11,076 bases of DNA from Rhodobiaceae bacterium (GTDB lineage Bacteria; Pseudomonadota; Alphaproteobacteria; Parvibaculales; Parvibaculaceae). Below are positions 7,401-11,076 of the stretch, one piece after another (the stretch's first letter is position 1; every line of letters starts with the position of its first letter). Under the pieces are notes generated by a model, which was not told the DNA's origin, made no database searches, and worked only from the letters and a program-made list of their open reading frames with translations. Location: positions 201,370 through 212,445 of the forward strand of contig NVWR01000001.1 in NCBI GenBank assembly GCA_002746275.1, in the 5' to 3' direction. A program made the position numbers and the translations under genes.

Positions 7401-7849
7401 CGGCAAGGCAGGAGAGACGCTCGAAACAGGGCAATCCCTTTGCCTTTGTAACCCTCTCAGACCCCACAGGACGATTTGAGGTGGTGGTTTTCTCCGAGGC
7501 TCTGAACCAGTATCGGGACCTTCTTGAGCCCGGTCGTTCTGTGGTCATTGGCGTTGAAATTGACCGGGATGGCGATGATGTCCGCCTGCGGGTTCAAACC
7601 GTCAGGCCAGTGGACGAGGTGGCGGCCACGGCAGCCGCGGGGCTCAAAATCTTCCTGGATACCCCCGAACCTCTGGAATCCATCAAAGCCCGCCTGCCAG
7701 ATGAGGGCCGGGGCGTGGTTTCGCTGGTGCTGCTGGCGGGGGCCGGTCGCGAGGTGGAGGTTGAGTTAAAGCAGAAATTCCACATAACGCCGCCGATCCG
7801 CGCGGCTATTCGTGCCGTGGCCGGGGTGGTCGACGTCCAGGATATCTAG
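4415..7849 (+). CDS. dnaE: DNA polymerase III alpha subunit (replicative DnaE1)
   Basis: Catalytic subunit of the chromosomal replicase. The 1144 residues fit DnaE1 (E. coli 1160). Domains in order: PHP domain (about 8-280), polymerase core with GPGRGSGAGSVVAW, catalytic Asp410 and Asp412 in PDFDIDF and Asp566 in VKFDFLGL (E. coli 401, 403, 555), helix-hairpin-helix region, clamp-binding motif QDSLF (918-922), OB fold (about 990-1070, GNPFAFVTLSDPTGRFEVVVF), and a C-terminal domain expected to bind tau. Two PHP metal-site positions look lost (Arg13 in HLRLHS, Thr47 in TDTGN), so proofreading should depend on a separate epsilon subunit, as in E. coli. The start is the TTG at 4415: an in-frame stop lies at 4400-4402 and the conserved FVHLRLHSAYSLLEG begins nine residues in, leaving no ATG. 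The clamp motif, length and rpsB neighbour argue against the error-prone DnaE2. Transcription may be tied to the LexA-type promoter at 4093-4137. Confidence 0.96.
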   Translation: MSKPKAAQFVHLRLHSAYSLLEGAIRLKGLAGLVRKGGMPAVAITDTGNLFGALEASETLSGAGIQPITGCTLAVDLEMAGDTAHLTPKAREPDGLLALLVKDETGYANLMKLTSRAFLETEGTDAPHITLSDLEKWGDGLICLTGGPDGPVNKLLVDGQRDKAKLVTQRLSSLFPGRLYVELQRHGVASEATAEGPLVEFAYELDLPLVATNECFFTTKDEFEAHDALLCISAGSYVVETDRRRVTPEHYFKSQDEMVELFDDLPEAIENTIEIARRCAFRPLTRAPILPSFGVGEGDLTEADELRRLAHEGLTTRLAAIEMVEEESVYRKRLDFELDIIIKMDFPGYFLIVADFIKWAKGQNIPVGPGRGSGAGSVVAWVLDITDLDPLRFNLLFERFLNPERISMPDFDIDFCQDRRDEVIRYVQDRYGHDQVAQIITFGKLQARAVLRDVGRVLQVPFGQVDRLCKMIPNNPANPVTLAEAIEGEVRLQEARDEDATVAKLLEIGLRLEGLYRHASTHAAGVVIGDRPLSDLVPLYRDPRSDMPVTQFNMKWVEPAGLVKFDFLGLKTLTVLQRAVEFIARRGIEIDLSTLPLDDEKSYEMLQRGETVGVFQLESGGMRDLIRQAVPTTIEDIIALVALYRPGPMENIPKYLDCKHGRAKPEVLHETIDPVVADTYGVIIYQEQVMQVAQVFAGYSLGEADVLRRAMGKKIKSEMDAQRTRFIEGAAANGIPENRANYVFDIVDKFAGYGFNKSHSACYALVAYQTAYLKANYPVEFLAASMSLDLNNTEKLHVFKQEADRLKIKVRPPCVQGSSPSFDVKDGEILYALGAIKNVGRQAMEQMVTERAENGPYKDVYDFARRLNPKVINKRQLENLVRAGALDALNDNRAQLVASIDLIMGLANQATNERESQQDSLFGDAMDNQLDNPALPRVEMWLPMERLNEEFNAVGFYISGHPLDDYARAMKQSGVVTYSELLQKRSQAERVAGTVAARQERRSKQGNPFAFVTLSDPTGRFEVVVFSEALNQYRDLLEPGRSVVIGVEIDRDGDDVRLRVQTVRPVDEVAATAAAGLKIFLDTPEPLESIKARLPDEGRGVVSLVLLAGAGREVEVELKQKFHITPPIRAAIRAVAGVVDVQDI

Positions 7850-7867
7850 CGTCTGAGATGCCCAAAG

Positions 7868-7912
7868 TGAGGGCTTTTCTCCTCATCGGGCGTATATGGG
7901 AAAAAACCGCCC
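7868..7912 (+). terminator. Weak hairpins after dnaE
   Basis: TGAGG/CCTCA (7868-7872 with 7881-7885) and GGGCG/CGCCC (7888-7892 with 7908-7912) can form two short stems within about 65 bases of the dnaE stop. Neither is followed directly by a T-run, although six T occur at 7933-7938. They are a possible but weak end for the dnaE transcript. Confidence 0.3.
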
Positions 7913-7927
7913 AACCTCAATCACTGC

Positions 7928-7956
7928 TTGCCTTTTTTCCCCTCAAGCCCTAAAAG
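7928..7956 (+). promoter_or_regulatory. Candidate promoter of rpsB-tsf
   Basis: TTGCCT (7928-7933), a 17-base spacer and TAAAAG (7951-7956) match the sigma-70 consensus at 4 of 6 bases in each half. It sits in the only long gap (255 bases) upstream of rpsB and would leave an mRNA leader of about 140 bases before the start codon. Confidence 0.35.
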
Positions 7957-7994
7957 TTCGACCATTCCACACGCGGGGATACGGAACTCTTCAA

Positions 7995-8084
7995 GAGCCG
8001 ATGGCGAAAGCCTGAGGCTCCTCATAGAAGAGGGCCGATCCGGTCCATCAACCGATGGTTCCCCCCGCGGAGGTTCAACCGGAT
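7995..8084 (+). promoter_or_regulatory. Structured rpsB mRNA leader
   Basis: The bases just before the rpsB ribosome site fold well by eye. One hairpin is GAGCC/GGCTC (7995-7999 with 8016-8020) with an inner GGC-GAAA-GCC tetraloop stem. A second element is closed by the perfect pair ATCCGGT (8038-8044) and ACCGGAT (8078-8084), enclosing a stem CCATC-AACC-GATGG (8045-8058). The last stem ends 4 bases before the ribosome site GAAGGAG (8088-8094). Ribosomal protein S2 represses its own operon through the leader in E. coli, so this may be a counterpart, but I cannot match it to a known RNA family. Confidence 0.45.
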
Positions 8085-8104
8085 AAAGAAGGAGACTGGG
8101 CGTC

Positions 8105-8932
8105 ATGGCACTCCCTGATTATTCTATGCGTCAACTACTGGAGGCCGGTGTTCACTTCGGTCACCAAACTCACCGTTGGAATCCGAAGATGGATAGCTTC
8201 ATCTTTGGCAGCCGTAACGGCATCCACATTATCGACCTGACACAGACCGTTCCATTGCTGCACCAGGCACTGGTTCAGATCCGTGACGTTGTTGCTGCGG
8301 GCGGACGGATTTTGTTCGTTGGCACAAAGCGTCAGGCGTCAGAGCCGATTGCGACAGCTGCTAAGCAGTGCGCACAATATTACATCAACCACCGTTGGCT
8401 CGGTGGCACGCTCACTAACTGGAAGACGATTTCAAATTCAATTCGTCGCCTGCGTGAGCTTGAAGAACTTCTGGACGGCGAAGCCTCTGGCCTCACCAAG
8501 AAAGAACTTCTGCAACTCACCCGTGAGCGCAACAAGCTGGACCTGTCGATTGGCGGGATCAAAGACATGGGCGGTGTTCCCGATGTAATGTTCGTAATCG
8601 ACACAATCAAGGAAGAAATCGCCGTCAAGGAAGCCCGCAAGCTCGGCATCCCGGTGATCGCCATCCTCGATTCCAATTGTGATCCCGATAACATCACTTT
8701 CCCAATTCCTGGAAATGATGACGCGGCACGGGCGATTACGCTCTATTGCGATCTTGTTTCACGTGCGGTGATCGACGGAATTTCACAAAGCCAGGCAGCG
8801 TCTGGAGCTGATATCGGCGAACAGGTTGATCCGATTGCTGAGGCGCTTCCTGAAGAGACACCTGCAGCTCCTGAAGAAACACCTGCAGCGGCTACCGAAG
8901 CCACTCCCACACCTGAAGCTGGCGCGTCCTAA
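8105..8932 (+). CDS. rpsB: 30S ribosomal protein S2
   Basis: Structural protein of the small ribosomal subunit that joins late and helps bind S1. The start [20 protein letters not shown] and the segments [25 protein letters not shown] and [11 protein letters not shown] are diagnostic of S2. The ATG has a good ribosome site (GAAGGAG, 10 bases upstream). At 275 residues it is longer than E. coli S2 (241) because of an Ala/Pro/Glu-rich C-terminal tail from about residue 245 that contains PEETPAA twice in tandem. It opens the conserved order rpsB-tsf-pyrH-frr and is probably transcribed with tsf, with possible autoregulation through the structured leader. Confidence 0.97.
   Translation: MALPDYSMRQLLEAGVHFGHQTHRWNPKMDSFIFGSRNGIHIIDLTQTVPLLHQALVQIRDVVAAGGRILFVGTKRQASEPIATAAKQCAQYYINHRWLGGTLTNWKTISNSIRRLRELEELLDGEASGLTKKELLQLTRERNKLDLSIGGIKDMGGVPDVMFVIDTIKEEIAVKEARKLGIPVIAILDSNCDPDNITFPIPGNDDAARAITLYCDLVSRAVIDGISQSQAASGADIGEQVDPIAEALPEETPAAPEETPAAATEATPTPEAGAS
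8849..8890 (+). repeat. 21-base tandem duplication in the rpsB tail (PEETPAA twice)
   Basis: Two adjacent units, 8849-8869 and 8870-8890, encode PEETPAA each and differ at only two third-codon positions (gag/gaa and gct/gcg). The near identity points to a fairly recent slippage or unequal-exchange event in the disordered C-terminal tail of S2. Confidence 0.85.
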
Positions 8933-8964
8933 CAGACCGCACCTTAGGTAAGCTGCAAGATTTA

Positions 8965-8991
8965 GGGCCGGATTCCAACGGAGACCGGCCC
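8965..8991 (+). terminator. Strong GC-rich hairpin between rpsB and tsf
   Basis: GGGCCGG (8965-8971) pairs perfectly with CCGGCCC (8985-8991), and inside it TCC-AAC-GGA adds a short stem. It lies 32 bases after the rpsB stop. Only three T follow at 8996-8998 and a five-T run comes later (9013-9017), so it is more likely a partial terminator, attenuator or processing signal that lowers tsf relative to rpsB than a full stop. Confidence 0.5.
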
Positions 8992-9032
8992 TGACTTTCA
9001 CAAAAGCACGACTTTTTAAATGAGGAAGACCA

Positions 9033-9959
9033 ATGGCTGAAATTACAGCAAGCCTGGTAAAAGCACTGCGCGAAGCCTCAGGCGTAGGCATGATGGATTG
9101 CAAGACCGCGCTCAAGGAGACCGACGGCGATATGGAAGCAGCGATCGATTGGCTGCGGACAAAGGGCCTTGCAAAGGCGGCCAAAAAAGCGAGCCGTGTT
9201 GCTTCTGAAGGTCTCGTTGGAATTGTCACAGACGGAACGCGCGGGGCGGCTGTCGAAGTGAACTCCGAAACAGATTTTGTTGCACGCAACGAAGCTTTTC
9301 AGGCCATGGTGACGGGCATCGCAACGGTTGCCAACACTGTCGACGGAGACTTTGACAAGCTCCTGACGAGCTCTTTTCCCGGGTCGGACAAGTCGATTAA
9401 AGACTATGTGGTTGCGGCCGTCGCTACTATTGGTGAGAACATGGGCGTTCGCCGCATGGCCTCCCTGAGCGTCAATAAGGGTGTCGTTGTTTCCTACATC
9501 CACAATCAGGTTGTCCCCGGTCTTGGCCGGATCGCTGTTCTTGTCGGTCTGGAATCCGAAGGCGATGAAGCAAAGCTGGCGGCACTTGGCAAACAGATTG
9601 CGATGCATATTGCCGCGACAAGCCCTCTGGCGACGCGCGTTGAAGATATGGACCAGGCCGTCGTTGAACGAGAAAAGAACGTCTTGGCTGCTGAAGCGCG
9701 TGAATCTGGCAAGCCTGAAAATATCATCGAAAAGATGATTGAGGGGCGTATTCGCAAATTCTACCAGGAGGTTGTTCTCCTTTCTCAGACCTTCGTCATC
9801 GATGGTGAGAACACTGTTGAAAAAGCGGTCCAGAACGCCGAAGGCGATGTGGGCGCTCCGATCAAAGTGGTAGGTTTTGTCCGGCTTGCTCTGGGCGAGG
9901 GCATCGAGAAAGAAGAAAGTGATTTCGCCGCTGAGGTTGCAGCAGCCGTCAAAGGTTAA
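9033..9959 (+). CDS. tsf: Translation elongation factor Ts
   Basis: Guanine-nucleotide exchange factor that reloads EF-Tu with GTP during elongation, in the cytosol. The N-terminus [20 protein letters not shown] with MMDCKTAL is the standard EF-Ts opening (UBA-like N-domain, about 1-54). The core motif SETDFVARN carries Asp81 and Phe82, equivalents of the E. coli pair that inserts into EF-Tu near its magnesium site. Further conserved stretches are HIAATSPLA and [13 protein letters not shown]. Length 308 (E. coli 283). The ATG has a GAGGAAG ribosome site (9022-9028). It lies 100 bases after rpsB, separated by a GC-rich hairpin. Confidence 0.97.
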   Translation: MAEITASLVKALREASGVGMMDCKTALKETDGDMEAAIDWLRTKGLAKAAKKASRVASEGLVGIVTDGTRGAAVEVNSETDFVARNEAFQAMVTGIATVANTVDGDFDKLLTSSFPGSDKSIKDYVVAAVATIGENMGVRRMASLSVNKGVVVSYIHNQVVPGLGRIAVLVGLESEGDEAKLAALGKQIAMHIAATSPLATRVEDMDQAVVEREKNVLAAEARESGKPENIIEKMIEGRIRKFYQEVVLLSQTFVIDGENTVEKAVQNAEGDVGAPIKVVGFVRLALGEGIEKEESDFAAEVAAAVKG

Positions 9960-9977
9960 CGGCGAAGAAGATGAAGC

Positions 9978-10011
9978 AGCCAAGGGCATTGAGAGATAGT
10001 CGCCTTTGGCT
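9978..10011 (+). terminator. Hairpin after tsf
   Basis: AGCCAAGGGC (9978-9987) and GCCTTTGGCT (10002-10011) form a 10-bp stem with one G-U pair and a 14-base loop, 18 bases after the tsf stop. The following bases are TCTCC rather than a T-run, so termination would be partial. Its position at the end of the rpsB-tsf unit suits a transcript end. Confidence 0.5.
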
Positions 10012-10083
10012 TCTCCTAGCGCTACTATTGGGGCGCGTAGGGCAGGGATTCGCCTGACCTTCGCGCCTCAGTCATGTCCGGGG

Positions 10084-10095
10084 CCCAATATTGGG
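10084..10095. other. Perfect 12-base palindrome upstream of pyrH
   Basis: CCCAATATTGGG is a perfect palindrome with GGGG before it and GGTCCC after it, about 80 bases before the pyrH start. It could be an operator-like site or chance; no clear -35/-10 pair was found in the 216-base gap between tsf and pyrH. Confidence 0.25.
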
Positions 10096-10175
10096 GTCCC
10101 GTATCTTGGTGCACGGCCTTCCTCGTGGGGCGGCTCGAGGTATGTTTGGATAAAAAGCAGAAAACAGAGCAAAGC

Positions 10176-10901
10176 ATGTCAACGGAACTGAAATTTCAAC
10201 GCGTTCTTCTCAAAGTGTCTGGGGAGGCATTGATGGGAGAGCAGCCCTACGGCATTGATGTGGGGACCGTTGATCGTATTGCCGATGAGGTGAAACAGGT
10301 CGTCGCCCTGGGTGTCGAGGTTTGTCTGGTTATCGGCGGCGGTAATATTTTCAGAGGCTTGGCTGGCGCAGCTGAGGGGATGGAGCGTGCAAGTGCTGAC
10401 TATATGGGCATGCTGGCGACGGTTATGAATGCGATTGCTATGCAAAACGCATTGGAACGGATGGATGTTCCGACCCGTGTCCAGTCAGCTATTCCCATGA
10501 TGAGCGTCTGTGAACCTTACATTCGCCGCCGCGCTGTGCGGCACATGGAGCAGGGCCGCGTTGTCATATTCGCAGCCGGAACCGGCAATCCTTTTTTTAC
10601 AACAGATACGGCGGCCGCACTTCGGGCATCTGAGATGGGGTGTGATGCGTTGCTTAAGGGAACGCAGGTGGACGGTGTTTACACTGCTGACCCCAAGCTT
10701 GATCCTTCAGCAACGAGATATGATCGTTTGAGTTACACGGACGTGCTGACACGTGATTTGAAGGTTATGGACGCCGCTGCTATTTCGCTCGCGCGGGAGA
10801 ATAATATTCCGATACTCGTCTTTTCAATTCACAACCCTGGCGGCTTTGTCGAAGTGCTTCAGGGTAATGGTTGTTTCACACAGATCGATGGCGGGTCCTA
10901 A
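10176..10901 (+). CDS. pyrH: UMP kinase
   Basis: Phosphorylates UMP to UDP with ATP in pyrimidine nucleotide synthesis; the bacterial enzyme is hexameric and belongs to the amino-acid kinase family, unlike eukaryotic UMP kinases. The 241 residues equal the usual length. Visible motifs: KVSGEAL (13-19) and GGGNIFRG (54-61) for phosphate binding, [13 protein letters not shown] (74-86), [17 protein letters not shown] (135-151) around the UMP site, and [13 protein letters not shown] (161-173) around ATP. The start is the ATG at 10176, since homology begins with [15 protein letters not shown]; a GTG at 10074 would add 34 unrelated residues. The ribosome site is weak. The gene is followed by frr after 38 bases, and the two are usually co-transcribed. 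Confidence 0.97.
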   Translation: MSTELKFQRVLLKVSGEALMGEQPYGIDVGTVDRIADEVKQVVALGVEVCLVIGGGNIFRGLAGAAEGMERASADYMGMLATVMNAIAMQNALERMDVPTRVQSAIPMMSVCEPYIRRRAVRHMEQGRVVIFAAGTGNPFFTTDTAAALRASEMGCDALLKGTQVDGVYTADPKLDPSATRYDRLSYTDVLTRDLKVMDAAAISLARENNIPILVFSIHNPGGFVEVLQGNGCFTQIDGGS

Positions 10902-10939
10902 GCGCAATCGGACGATAGTCAGAATGAAGGAATGAAAGC

Positions 10940-11076
10940 ATGGCTGAACAGGAACTCGATTTTGCAGACCTCGATCGCCGTATGGCGGGCGCAATTACCG
11001 CACTCCGAGGAGAATTTGTCGGGCTGCGGACCGGGCGGGCTTCTGCCGGCATTCTCGAGCCGGTTCAGGTGGAAGC
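10940..11076 (+). CDS. frr: Ribosome recycling factor, N-terminal part (cut by window end)
   Basis: Together with EF-G this factor splits the post-termination ribosome. An ATG at 10940 with ribosome site GAAGGA (10926-10931) opens [20 protein letters not shown], followed by [17 protein letters not shown]. The LRTGRAS segment is the conserved part of helix 1 of the family. Forty-five complete codons are visible of a usual 185 or so. Its position right after pyrH is the standard order. Confidence 0.95.
   Translation, partial: MAEQELDFADLDRRMAGAITALRGEFVGLRTGRASAGILEPVQVE

Noticed and set aside
9078..9989. Minus-strand open frame covering tsf
   Set aside because: It mirrors the EF-Ts gene, whose identity is certain, and shows no motif of its own.
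10006..10191. 61-codon frame in the tsf-pyrH gap, and extension of pyrH to a GTG at 10074
   Set aside because: UMP kinase homology begins at the ATG at 10176. The upstream residues match nothing in the family and neither start has a ribosome site.
1..11076. tRNA or rRNA genes, CRISPR arrays, insertion sequences
   Set aside because: No cloverleaf, no regularly spaced repeats and no transposase or terminal inverted repeats were seen on reading both strands.

Overview
The window looks like part of an alphaproteobacterial chromosome, of Rhizobiales or a related order. Three things suggest this: the short (alpha-type) prolyl-tRNA synthetase, a single LolC/E-type permease gene next to lolD and dnaE, and the block rpsB-tsf-pyrH-frr. 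An SOS box of the alphaproteobacterial type (GAAC-N7-GAAC) agrees with it. I cannot name the species.

Layout, nearly all on the + strand: the 3' end of proS (1-549); lolC/E (586-1911) overlapping lolD (1904-2617), which together make the inner-membrane part of the lipoprotein-sorting ABC transporter; an accessory-looking stretch (2618-4162) with a minus-strand remnant that resembles the start of an MT-A70 adenine methyltransferase and a gene for a two-helix membrane protein with pentapeptide-like repeats; a 43-codon ORF (4163-4294) for a single-span membrane protein behind a promoter overlapped by a perfect alphaproteobacterial LexA box; a 120-base spacer with a consensus DnaA box; dnaE, the replicative polymerase III alpha subunit (4415-7849); a 255-base structured leader; rpsB (8105-8932); tsf (9033-9959); pyrH (10176-10901); and the first 45 codons of frr (10940 to the window end).

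Most of the window is housekeeping: tRNA charging, lipoprotein export, replication, ribosome assembly and recycling, elongation and UMP phosphorylation. The unusual part is between lolD and dnaE. The best candidate for something undescribed is the SOS-type promoter plus 43-residue membrane protein at 4093-4294. By analogy with small SOS-induced division inhibitors such as Caulobacter SidA, it could be a DNA-damage checkpoint peptide, though I see no sequence similarity that proves this. I see no strong intrinsic terminator between it and dnaE, so dnaE may also be partly under SOS control. There is no tRNA, rRNA, CRISPR array, transposase or integrase in the window.
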